Shown: positions 1-5,628 of the stretch, in pieces | Layout: each line of letters opens with the position of its first letter | How positions within the stretch are numbered: the first letter of the stretch is position 1 | Assembly: GCA_001770355.1 (NCBI GenBank) | Contig: MEQV01000215.1 | Coordinates: 1 to 5,628 of the forward strand | Length of the DNA: 5,628 bases | Source: Betaproteobacteria bacterium RIFCSPLOWO2_02_FULL_62_17 | Lineage (GTDB): Bacteria > Pseudomonadota > Gammaproteobacteria > Burkholderiales > SG8-39 | Reading direction: 5' to 3' | Made by a program: the position numbers and the translations under genes | Notes under the pieces: generated by a model | The model's database searches: none | Told to the model about the DNA's origin: nothing | The model's input: only the letters and a program-made list of their open reading frames with translations

Positions 1-71
1 AGTACGCCAAGAGCGGCTTCAAACGTGCCCCGACGGAGCTTTGGGAAAAACAGGGGCAGATGATTTTTTAG
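1..71 (+). CDS. C-terminal end of an unidentified protein (partial at left edge)
   Basis: Reading from base 3, one + strand frame stays open into the window and stops at TAG 69-71, giving 22 residues ending in KQGQMIF. The residue mix (YAKSGFKR, then PTELWEKQ) looks like a soluble charged C-terminus. About two thirds of third codon positions are G or C, as expected for real coding sequence here. No coding sequence is visible between its stop and the end of the convergent moeB at 159. I do not recognise the family and too little is present to assign a function. Frame 1 also stops nearby (TGA 61-63), so the call rests on composition and context only. Confidence 0.45.
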   Translation, partial: YAKSGFKRAPTELWEKQGQMIF

Positions 72-158
72 CGCAGGCAGGCGTTCCAGGGACACCCTCG
101 GGCGTGGCAATACCCGTCGCGGCGCGCGTCAATCGACGCCTCGGCGTGTAGAGCCCGG

Positions 159-920
159 TCAGATAAGCTGCGCGCCAACGGCGCACAGCCTGCAGCCCGG
201 GTCCTTGCTCAGCCGGACCGAGCGCCATTCCATTGTCAGCGCATCGAGCAGCAATAACCTGCCTGACAGCGTCACACCGACATTTGCGATCAGTTTGATG
301 GCTTCGGCGGCCTGAACGGTGCCGATAATGCCGGTGAGGGGCGCGAACACGCCCATCACCGCGCAACGCGTTTCCTCCAGTTCCGCATCGGCGGGAAACA
401 GGCATTCGTAGCAGGGACCGTCGGAATTGCGGAGATCGAATACCGTCACTTGGCCGTCGAAACGCACAGCGGCGCCGGAGACCAGCGGTTTGCGGTGCCG
501 GACGCAGGCCCGATTCACCGCATGGCGCGTGGCAAAATTATCGCAACAGTCCAGGACTACGTCGGCGCGTTCGACCGCCTTATCCAGGGCATCACCTTCA
601 AGTCTTGCGGCGATGGTCTCAACCAGCGTTTCAGCATTGAGACGCGTGAGCGTTTCGCGCGCGGAATCGACCTTGGCTGCCCCAATGCTGCCGGTCGCAT
701 GCAGGATCTGGCGTTGCAGGTTGGTGAGATCGACCGTGTCGCCGTCCGCAAGCATGAGGGTCCCGATGCCCGCCGCTGCCAGGTACATCGCAGCGGGCGA
801 GCCCAGCCCGCCAGCACCGATCACCAGCGCGCGGGAATTCAGCAGGCGTTGCTGACCCTCCACGCCGAATTCGGCCAGCAGAATGTGCCGCGAATAGCGC
901 AGCAGTTGCGCGTCGTTCAT
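159..920 (-). CDS. moeB: MoeB/ThiF-family adenylyltransferase (E1-like, HesA/MoeB/ThiF)
   Basis: This cytoplasmic enzyme activates the C-terminal Gly-Gly of a small sulfur carrier (MoaD for molybdopterin, or ThiS for thiamine thiazole) by ATP-dependent adenylation. The 253-residue protein is close to E. coli MoeB (249). It opens with the typical LLRYSRHILL segment. Visible motifs are the nucleotide-binding GAGGLG (35-40), ADGD (58-61), NLQRQ (67-71), K83 and DCCDN (124-128). Two Cys pairs, CYEC (170-173) and CRLC (243-246), form the usual structural zinc site, and Cys186 sits where the family has its conserved thiol. No rhodanese domain is fused. The ATG at 920 fits family starts, but I see no clear Shine-Dalgarno sequence before it. 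It is last in the minus-strand block, 92 nt after the protease gene. MoeB and ThiF cannot be separated by sequence alone; many bacteria use one protein for both carriers. No moaD or thiS lies in the window. Confidence 0.88.
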   Translation of the reverse strand: MNDAQLLRYSRHILLAEFGVEGQQRLLNSRALVIGAGGLGSPAAMYLAAAGIGTLMLADGDTVDLTNLQRQILHATGSIGAAKVDSARETLTRLNAETLVETIAARLEGDALDKAVERADVVLDCCDNFATRHAVNRACVRHRKPLVSGAAVRFDGQVTVFDLRNSDGPCYECLFPADAELEETRCAVMGVFAPLTGIIGTVQAAEAIKLIANVGVTLSGRLLLLDALTMEWRSVRLSKDPGCRLCAVGAQLI

Positions 921-991
921 ATTTGCATGAGGGGCACAGCGATGCGCGCCAGATGAAAAGCGAAATTCACCGGCGCGTCAGACGCTGTGGC

Positions 992-1005
992 GCCGCCTGG
1001 GCGGC
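992..1005 (-). other. GC stem-loop just after the protease stop codon
   Basis: Directly downstream of the ctpA stop (1013-1015 on the minus strand) lies an inverted repeat, GCCGCC/GGCGGC, separated by only 2 nt, so the innermost pair probably stays open. No T-run follows on the minus strand, so it is not a canonical intrinsic terminator. It could slow polymerase, protect the upstream mRNA 3' end, or be chance in GC-rich DNA. It is the only notable element in the 92-nt ctpA-moeB gap. Confidence 0.3.
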
Positions 1006-1012
1006 CCCCATT

Positions 1013-2431
1013 TCAGTTGCTGGTGGCCGGCTTGAGAGGATCGTTGGCCTTGGCGGATTGCTGGCTCGAAACAACCGGCTTGCCCTTGAGGAAGTTGACG
1101 GCCTGCTGGAACTGGAAATCCTTGTCCGAACCGAACTCCAGCGGAGGCGCGGCCTTTTCTTCGGCGCTGCCGCCTGCCGGGGTCGCGCGTTTGATCGCGG
1201 CCGCTTTTTCCTCCTTGGCATCCTTGTCATTGACAAGGTGCTTGTCCAGATCGGCCTCGCGCACGCGTATCGCGCCCACCACCGGATCCTCGACCCGCAC
1301 GTCCGGCACGATGCCTTTGGCCTGGATCGAGCGCCCGGAAGGGGTGTAGTAGCGGGCAGTGGTGAGCTTGATGGCCGTGCTGTTGCCAAGCGGCATGATG
1401 GTTTGCACGGATCCCTTGCCGAAGGTTTGTGTGCCCATAATGGTTGCTCGCTTATGGTCCTGGAGCGCGCCTGCGACGATCTCCGACGCCGAGGCAGAAC
1501 CCCCGTTTACCAGCACCACCATTGGCACATTCTTTACGCCGGCGGGCAGGCCGCGCAGCAGATCTTCGCCGCGGCCGCGCACATAATCCTCCGGGGAAGC
1601 GACGAACTTGCGCTTGGCGTCTTCAGTACGCCCGTCGGTCGACACCACCAGTGCCTTGCTGGGAAGAAACGCCGCCGACACGCCAACCGCGCCGTTGAGC
1701 AGGCCGCCGGGATCGTTGCGCAGGTCAAGCACCAGACCGTTAAGCGGGCCGTCCTTGTATAACGCGGTGATGTGTTTCACCATGTTCTCGACGGTGTGTT
1801 CCTGGAACTGCGAAACGCGCACCCAGCCATAACCGGGTTCGACCAGTTTTGATTTGACGCTTTGCACGCGAATGACGTCGCGTATCAGGGTGACTTCAAA
1901 CGGGTTGTCCTGGCCTTTTCGCACAATCGTGAGGCGGATCGGCGATTTGGGTTTGCCGCGCATGCGTTTGACCGCGTCATTGAGGCTCATGCCCTTCACC
2001 GGCGTGTCATCCAGGCGGATGATCAGGTCGCCGGGTTTCAGGCCGGCGCGAAATGCCGGCGTGTCTTCGATCGGGGAAACCACCTTGACGAATCCGTCTT
2101 CCATGCCGACCTCGATGCCCAGACCGCCGAATTCTCCCTGGGTTCCGACCTGCAGTTCCTTGAACGCGTCCTGATCCAGATAGGCCGAATGCGGGTCAAG
2201 GCCCGAGAGCATGCCGTTGATCGCCTCGTTGATGAGCTTCTTGTCCTCGACCGGCTCGACGTAGCCGCTCTTGATGGCACCGAACACCTCGGCGAAGGTG
2301 CGCAATTCATCGACCGGCAGCGGGAATCGCCCGCCTTCGCGTTGCGCTACGGCGGAAAAATTCAGGCTGAGCAGCACGCCCGCCAATATGCCAACCAGCA
2401 CCAGGCTGGCCTGTTTGATCTTTGTACCCAT
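1013..2431 (-). CDS. ctpA: S41-family carboxyl-terminal processing protease (CtpA type)
   Basis: A secreted or inner-membrane-anchored serine protease that trims or degrades envelope proteins from their C-termini. Numbered from ATG 2431 (472 residues). A hydrophobic segment at 8-26 ends in AVA before Q30, a signal-peptidase-I-like site. A helical N-terminal region contains the DPHSAYL motif (79-85). The PDZ domain spans about 95-172 (EFGGLGIEV start, then AGLKPGD). The S41 catalytic core follows, with GGSASASE carrying the nucleophile Ser314, FGKGSVQ carrying the general base Lys339, and Gln343 four residues on. The Ser-Lys spacing of 25 matches E. coli Prc and B. subtilis CtpB. A Lys/Ala-rich low-complexity tail runs from about 400. 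A longer frame begins at TTG 2437, but AAGGAG (2445-2440) lies 8 nt from the ATG and only 2 nt from the TTG, so I chose the ATG. It sits downstream of envC with a 99-nt gap. Family is certain; target proteins are not visible. Confidence 0.93.
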   Translation of the reverse strand: MGTKIKQASLVLVGILAGVLLSLNFSAVAQREGGRFPLPVDELRTFAEVFGAIKSGYVEPVEDKKLINEAINGMLSGLDPHSAYLDQDAFKELQVGTQGEFGGLGIEVGMEDGFVKVVSPIEDTPAFRAGLKPGDLIIRLDDTPVKGMSLNDAVKRMRGKPKSPIRLTIVRKGQDNPFEVTLIRDVIRVQSVKSKLVEPGYGWVRVSQFQEHTVENMVKHITALYKDGPLNGLVLDLRNDPGGLLNGAVGVSAAFLPSKALVVSTDGRTEDAKRKFVASPEDYVRGRGEDLLRGLPAGVKNVPMVVLVNGGSASASEIVAGALQDHKRATIMGTQTFGKGSVQTIMPLGNSTAIKLTTARYYTPSGRSIQAKGIVPDVRVEDPVVGAIRVREADLDKHLVNDKDAKEEKAAAIKRATPAGGSAEEKAAPPLEFGSDKDFQFQQAVNFLKGKPVVSSQQSAKANDPLKPATSN

Positions 2432-2439
2432 TTTCAACG

Positions 2440-2445
2440 CTCCTT
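2440..2445 (-). promoter_or_regulatory. Ribosome binding site that decides the protease start
   Basis: Reading on the minus strand, AAGGAG is followed by 8 nt and then ATG at 2431. The upstream TTG (2437) would leave just 2 nt, too close for initiation, so this site supports a protein two residues shorter than the longest frame. Confidence 0.75.
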
Positions 2446-2530
2446 GCCTTGGAATCCGCCAAGGCGCCGGTCTATGGATTTCTGCATCAGCTTGGCCGCG
2501 GCGGTCGTATCGGGCCGGCCTTCGCCAGTG

Positions 2531-3703
2531 TTAACGGGCAAGCAGCCATTTTTCGGGATCGAACGCCTTGCCCTCGTGCCGCATTTCAAAGTATAACCCC
2601 GTTTCCTGGCCACCACCGCTGGCGCCGACTGTGGCAACAGCATCTCCGGGACGCACTTCATCGCCAACGGACCTCAACAAGGATTCGTTGTATCCGTAGA
2701 TGGTCAGATAGTCGCTGCCGTGGTCGAGGATCAGCAAATTGCCGAATCCGCGCATCCAATCCGCGAATACCACCCTTCCGGCGGCAACGGCTTTCACCTC
2801 TTCTCCGGCCAATGCCTTGATAAACAGTCCCTTCCAGTTTGGACCTCCGTCGGCCCGGGAAGTGCCATAACGATTTGTCAAAACGCCTCGCAGTGGCAGT
2901 CGCATGCTGCCTTTCAGGTTGACGAAAGACCGGAACGTCTGTGTGGGTTCAGGCAGCTTTTCGTTGGTCCGGCCGCGCTCGGTCGGCGTGGCGGCGATGA
3001 CCTTGGCAAGTTCTTCGACCAGGCGCGACAAACGCGATTCGTCCCGTTCCAGATTCTTGACTTCGCGCCGCTGCGTGCGCAACTGCGCCGAGACGCGCTC
3101 GAGCACCTTGCGCCGCGCCGCCTGTTGCTCGATCAGCTGTGCACGGTGTGATTTTTGCGAACGTTCTATCTCCGCGAGTTGCCTGGTGTTCGCCAGCTGT
3201 TCGGATTCGATCGCGCGAACGTCTGCGAGGTCGCTGCGCAGGGTTTCCATGAGAACGCCCTGAGCCCGCAGGATATACGCGACGTAGTGCAGGTCGCGCG
3301 CGGTCTGGTTGGGATCCGAACCGGATAACAGCAGCCGCAGGTGGCCGGGCTCCCCCTGGCGATACATGGCGGCAAGCATGGTGCCCAGGTCGCGCTCCTT
3401 GGATGCCATGTCGGATGCGATGGCGGCCTTTCGCGCTGCGAGCGAGCGCAATACCGAGCGCGCGGCATCGCGTCGCTGGGTCAGTTCCCGCAGCTCGCGG
3501 TTCGCCGACGAGATGGAACGTTCGGATTCGCGAAGTTCCTCGCGGGCCTCGGTGCGGGCGTCCTCCGTGCCGGCGATGTCGACACGCAAGGCTTCGATGC
3601 GCGAACGCAGGGCTTCCAGGTCAGGCCGGTCCGCGGCCCAGGATGGAAATGGGAAAAATGCCGTAATCAGAACCAGGCAGGCGGCAATTCCCGCCAGGAT
3701 CAA
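2531..3703 (-). CDS. envC: EnvC-type murein hydrolase activator (degenerate M23/LytM)
   Basis: A periplasmic protein that, in characterised relatives, recruits and activates N-acetylmuramyl-L-alanine amidases during septum splitting. 390 residues. The order is an export signal (hydrophobic 2-20, likely cut in SWAAD near 23-24), long Arg/Glu-rich coiled coils (about 27-115 and 150-236), a Pro/Thr linker, then a C-terminal LytM domain (about 267-390). The LytM zinc ligands are absent: WKG (290-292) replaces HxG, YGYN (336-339) replaces the Y-x-H motif, and LYFE (370-373) replaces HLHFE. This is the EnvC pattern of a non-catalytic activator. The start is TTG 3703, overlapping the gpmA stop as TTGA. 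AAAGG lies 7 nt upstream, and the next in-frame Met is at residue 99, inside the coiled coil. The signal therefore lacks the usual basic N-region, which is odd. Translational coupling to gpmA is likely. No amidase gene is present in the window. Confidence 0.9.
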   Translation of the reverse strand: MILAGIAACLVLITAFFPFPSWAADRPDLEALRSRIEALRVDIAGTEDARTEAREELRESERSISSANRELRELTQRRDAARSVLRSLAARKAAIASDMASKERDLGTMLAAMYRQGEPGHLRLLLSGSDPNQTARDLHYVAYILRAQGVLMETLRSDLADVRAIESEQLANTRQLAEIERSQKSHRAQLIEQQAARRKVLERVSAQLRTQRREVKNLERDESRLSRLVEELAKVIAATPTERGRTNEKLPEPTQTFRSFVNLKGSMRLPLRGVLTNRYGTSRADGGPNWKGLFIKALAGEEVKAVAAGRVVFADWMRGFGNLLILDHGSDYLTIYGYNESLLRSVGDEVRPGDAVATVGASGGGQETGLYFEMRHEGKAFDPEKWLLAR

Positions 3704-4452
3704 ACGCGCGCCTTTCCCTGATTGGCGACCGCCTTGCGGGCGGCCTCGATTTCCGCCGCGTCGCCCAGATAGTAATGCGGCCGGATTGGCTTGAGAGTTG
3801 CATCCAGCTCATACACCAATGGTCGTGCGGTGGGTATATCCAGTTCGACGATCTTGTCGTCGGATATATTTTCCAGATACTTGACCAAAGCCCGCAGGGA
3901 ATTGCCGTGCGCGACAATCAGCACGCGTTTGCAGGCGCTCACCTGCGGGGCGATCACATCGCGCCAGTGGGGGACAAGTCTGGCGACAGTGTCCTTCAGG
4001 CATTCTGTCAGCGGCAGTTCGTCTTTGCTCAAGCCGGCGTGGCGCGGATCGCCCGCCGGACTGCGCGGATCGGCACGATCGAGTTTATCCGGCGGGATAT
4101 CGTAGCTGCGGCGCCAGCGACGTACCTGCTCATCGCCGAATTTCGCGGCGGTTTCCGCCTTGTCCAGTCCCTGCAGGGCACCGTAATGGCGTTCGTTCAG
4201 GCGCCAGGAGTTATGCACCGGTATCCACATGCGGTCCATTTCCTCCAGCGCAATCCAAAGCGTCTTGATGGCGCGTTTCAGAACGGAAGTGAACGCGATG
4301 TCGAAATCGAACCCTGACTCCGCCACAAGGCGCCCGGCGCGTCGCGCTTCCTCGCAACCCATTTGCGTCAGATCGACGTCGGTCCACCCGGTGAAACGGT
4401 TCGACTTGTTCCAAACGGATTCGCCGTGGCGAATAAGTGCCAGCTTGTGCAT
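3700..4452 (-). CDS. gpmA: 2,3-bisphosphoglycerate-dependent phosphoglycerate mutase
   Basis: A cytoplasmic glycolytic/gluconeogenic enzyme interconverting 3- and 2-phosphoglycerate through a phosphohistidine. The 250-residue length is standard for the dPGM family. RHGES (8-12) carries the phospho-accepting His9. FTGWTDVDLT (20-29), LNERHYGALQG (85-95, with acid Glu87) and AHGNSLRAL (181-189, with second His182) are all intact, as are the arginines near 111-115. ATG 4452 is the family start, with GAGAGG 9 nt upstream. It is the first gene of the minus-strand block, and its TGA overlaps the envC TTG by 4 nt. It is transcribed away from the rhodanese gene. In enteric bacteria the corresponding position beside envC holds the unrelated cofactor-independent mutase gpmM, so this locus appears to carry an enzyme replacement. 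Confidence 0.96.
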   Translation of the reverse strand: MHKLALIRHGESVWNKSNRFTGWTDVDLTQMGCEEARRAGRLVAESGFDFDIAFTSVLKRAIKTLWIALEEMDRMWIPVHNSWRLNERHYGALQGLDKAETAAKFGDEQVRRWRRSYDIPPDKLDRADPRSPAGDPRHAGLSKDELPLTECLKDTVARLVPHWRDVIAPQVSACKRVLIVAHGNSLRALVKYLENISDDKIVELDIPTARPLVYELDATLKPIRPHYYLGDAAEIEAARKAVANQGKARV

Positions 4453-4496
4453 GGTCCAATGCCTCTCGTTTGCTGTTCGGGAGGGTACCTGTCCTC

Positions 4497-4502
4497 TATA
4501 AT
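4497..4502 (+). promoter_or_regulatory. Candidate -10 element in the divergent gpmA / rhodanese spacer
   Basis: The 136-nt spacer between the divergent genes contains one AT-rich island with a perfect TATAAT on the + strand. The minus strand across the same bases reads TATTAT (4503-4498), a 5-of-6 match, so the island could serve both directions. I found no good -35 at 16-18 nt for either orientation. If used on the + strand, transcription would start near 4509 and leave an 80-nt leader before the rhodanese ATG. Position and composition support a promoter, but the exact elements are unproven. Confidence 0.4.
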
Positions 4503-4588
4503 ATCCGATTCAACAATTGCACCGGAACGATTTTGACAGAGCCTAACGAGGACATTTTCGAGGTATTGCGCGGAATCCGGGCGGGCAC

Positions 4589-5014
4589 ATGAGCGTCGAT
4601 GTCTGGAAATTCATACAGGACAATATTTACCTGGTGGCGATAGCGGTGCTGAGCGGCGGCATGCTGCTGTGGCCGATGATGCGGCGCGGTGGCGCGGGCC
4701 CGTCAGTGAGCACGCTGGAGGCGACGCAGCTCATCAATCACAAGGACGCCGTGCTGATTGATATTCGCGATGCAGCCGAATTCGGCAAGGGACATATCCT
4801 GAATGCGCGCAGTGTCCCGCTGCCGCAGACTGATGCGCAGGTGGACAACCTGGTCAAGAACAAGCAGAAATCATTGATCGTTTATTGCGAAAGCGGGCGC
4901 CAGGCGCCTTCCGTCACCGCAAGACTGCGGCGCGGCGGCTATGAAAATGCGGTAAGCCTTAGCGGCGGTCTGGCAGCGTGGCGCCAGGCGGGATTGCCGG
5001 TAACGGCCGGGTAG
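4589..5014 (+). CDS. yibN: Membrane-anchored rhodanese-like sulfurtransferase (YibN-like)
   Basis: A single-domain rhodanese tethered to the inner membrane; the family passes sulfane sulfur through a persulfidated cysteine. 141 residues. One hydrophobic segment (about 13-30) is followed by MMRRGG, which predicts a cytoplasmic C-terminal domain by the positive-inside rule. The rhodanese domain covers about 41-139, with LIDIRDAAEFGKGHI (56-70), the active loop CESGRQA with Cys100, and the closing LSGGLAAW (124-131). All expected motifs are intact. ATG 4589 is the only sensible start, because the frame is closed upstream by TAA 4544-4546; its Shine-Dalgarno is poor (GGGCGGG). grxC follows after 34 nt and then secB, the same order as E. 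coli yibN-grxC-secB. The physiological sulfur acceptor is unknown. Confidence 0.9.
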   Translation: MSVDVWKFIQDNIYLVAIAVLSGGMLLWPMMRRGGAGPSVSTLEATQLINHKDAVLIDIRDAAEFGKGHILNARSVPLPQTDAQVDNLVKNKQKSLIVYCESGRQAPSVTARLRRGGYENAVSLSGGLAAWRQAGLPVTAG

Positions 5015-5048
5015 ACGAAAGCGGAGCTGCAGAGGGGACGACAGGCTG

Positions 5049-5309
5049 ATGGCACGGATAAGGATGTACGCGACCGGCTCGTGCCCCTATTGCATGCGCG
5101 CCGAGCAATTGTTGCGTGCAAAGGGCGTGGCCGAGATAGAGAAGTTTCGTGTCGACATTGATCCGCAGCTGCGCGACCAGATGATTGCCAGGACCGGGCG
5201 GCGGTCCGTACCGCAGATTTTTATCGGGGAGATTCACGTTGGCGGGTTCGATGATATTGCGGACCTGGATCGCCGCGGCAAACTCGATTCCCTGCTGGCG
5301 GCCCCGTGA
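5049..5309 (+). CDS. grxC: Glutaredoxin 3 (GrxC family)
   Basis: A small cytoplasmic glutathione-dependent thiol-disulfide oxidoreductase. The 86-residue length fits the family. The dithiol active site CPYC is at 12-15, the cis-proline loop SVPQIFI at 53-59 (Pro55), and the glutathione-binding GGFDD at 65-69. ATG 5049 lies 34 nt after the rhodanese stop, with purine-rich AGAGGGG upstream. Probable co-transcription with the rhodanese gene is inferred from spacing. Being dithiol (CPYC) rather than monothiol (CGFS), it is expected to reduce protein disulfides, not to carry Fe-S clusters. Confidence 0.95.
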   Translation: MARIRMYATGSCPYCMRAEQLLRAKGVAEIEKFRVDIDPQLRDQMIARTGRRSVPQIFIGEIHVGGFDDIADLDRRGKLDSLLAAP

Positions 5310-5433
5310 CCCGGGCGCGCGGGACAGCCCGGGACTGTCTCCGATCGGCTGCGGCAGAAAGTCCGATTGTCGCGCACGGAAGATCGGACAGGTCTTGGTC
5401 CGCGGTACCTAATTTTTTCCGAGGAGTTCTCCC
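5310..5433 (+). promoter_or_regulatory. Structured grxC-secB intergenic leader
   Basis: This 124-nt spacer has no gene but several inverted repeats. GGGACAG/CTGTCTC (5321-5327 with 5335-5341) can form a stem with a 7-nt loop and one G-T pair. GTCCGAT (5361-5367) pairs perfectly with ATCGGAC (5383-5389). ATCGG (5344-5348) competes for the same CCGAT, and CGGAC (5385-5389) can instead pair with GTCCG (5398-5402). A run of six T (5413-5418) comes 10 nt after the last stem, too far for a standard terminator. A role in separating grxC and secB expression is possible but not shown. Confidence 0.3.
5421..5426 (+). promoter_or_regulatory. Ribosome binding site of secB
   Basis: GAGGAG is followed by 7 nt and then GTG 5434. 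It fixes the GTG as the secB start; the encoded MSEQ opening is typical of SecB. Confidence 0.8.
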
Positions 5434-5628
5434 GTGAGTGAGCAGCAGCCGGTATTCAGCATCGAAAAGATTTACGTCAAGGACCTGTCGCTTGAAGTGC
5501 CGGGCGCTCCACAGATATTTCTTCAGGCCGAAACGCCGCAAATCGAGGTGCAGCTTGCCCAGGGTGTGATTCAGATTGAAGAGGGGCTTTACGAGGTGAC
5601 CGTGACCGTCACGGTCACGGCAAAAGTC
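5434..5628 (+). CDS. secB: Protein-export chaperone SecB (5' part, cut by window edge)
   Basis: SecB is a tetrameric cytoplasmic chaperone that keeps precursor proteins unfolded and delivers them to SecA for Sec export. The frame opens at GTG 5434 behind a strong GAGGAG and stays open to the right edge, giving 65 residues, under half of the usual length of about 150-170. It begins MSEQQPVFSIEKIYVKDLSL, closely matching the family pattern of E. coli SecB (IYTKDISFEAPNAP). The segment LEVPGAP follows at 20-26 and the first-sheet Val-Thr strand comes near 55-63. Its place after rhodanese and grxC matches E. coli and Pseudomonas order. The preceding 124-nt gap with possible secondary structure suggests it may also have its own control. 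The C-terminal SecA-contacting tail is outside the window. Confidence 0.95.
   Translation, partial: MSEQQPVFSIEKIYVKDLSLEVPGAPQIFLQAETPQIEVQLAQGVIQIEEGLYEVTVTVTVTAKV
5600..5620 (+). repeat. Perfect inverted repeat inside secB
   Basis: CCGTGACCG (5600-5608) and CGGTCACGG (5612-5620) are exact reverse complements around a 3-nt TCA loop. The repeat lies within codons for alternating Val and Thr: first GTG ACC twice, then GTC ACG twice. It could form a 9-bp GC-rich hairpin in the early secB message. Confidence 0.85.

Noticed and set aside
64..69. T6 run considered as a terminator
   Set aside because: It lies inside the last codons of the partial gene and no stem precedes it.
126..139. Inverted repeat GCGTC/GACGC with a 4-nt loop between the two convergent genes, considered as a bidirectional terminator
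   Set aside because: Only five pairs and no T-run on either strand; chance is likely at this GC content.
450..2596. Long + strand open frames lying opposite moeB and ctpA (for example 923-1762 and 1862-2596)
   Set aside because: They mirror well-supported minus-strand genes; GC-rich codon bias leaves the opposite strand open, and their products are Arg/Ala-rich with no recognisable motif.
2434..2667. 77-residue minus-strand frame across the envC-ctpA gap
   Set aside because: It overlaps the conserved LytM end of envC in another frame and shows no family features; the 99-nt gap itself shows nothing clear besides the protease ribosome site.
5396..5418. Possible secB promoter or terminator around the T6 tract
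   Set aside because: No hexamer pair at proper spacing; the nearest stem ends 10 nt before the T-run.
1..5628. Mobile elements, tRNA, CRISPR, or phage/defence genes
   Set aside because: No direct repeat arrays, transposase motifs, terminal repeats or cloverleaf patterns were seen; every longer frame is a housekeeping gene or its shadow.

Overview
The window is a GC-rich stretch of ordinary proteobacterial chromosome. It holds seven recognisable genes plus the last 22 codons of an unidentified one. SecB, glutaredoxin 3, an EnvC-type amidase activator and a cofactor-dependent phosphoglycerate mutase occur together. With the wording of the SecB N-terminus, this suggests a betaproteobacterium (my impression is a Nitrosomonadales or Rhodocyclales type). 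That assignment is from memory of family sequences, not from a search.

Layout. A short end of a + strand gene (to 71) converges on a four-gene minus-strand block read from 4452 down to 159: gpmA (glycolysis), envC (peptidoglycan amidase activator), a ctpA-type S41 periplasmic protease, and moeB/thiF (E1-like adenylyltransferase). gpmA and envC overlap by 4 nt. The next two junctions have gaps of 99 and 92 nt. A divergent intergenic region (4453-4588) separates this block from a + strand block: membrane-anchored rhodanese (yibN-like), grxC and secB. secB starts at GTG 5434 and runs off the right edge.

How the genes fit together. The envC-ctpA pair joins a catalytically dead LytM activator of cell-wall amidases to a secreted processing protease. 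This is a plausible cell-envelope remodelling module. The rhodanese-grxC-secB group joins sulfur/thiol chemistry to a Sec-export chaperone. The same two divergent groups exist in E. coli (gpmM-envC facing yibN-grxC-secB) and in Pseudomonas (with ctpA next to the envC-like gene). The main difference from those loci is that the phosphoglycerate mutase here belongs to the unrelated cofactor-dependent family.

I see no mobile element, CRISPR array, tRNA or rRNA, and no convincing sign of a new system. The most useful observations concern start codons (TTG for envC, GTG for secB, ATG rather than the longer TTG for the protease), the enzyme swap at the gpm position, the inverted repeat inside secB and the structured leader ahead of secB.
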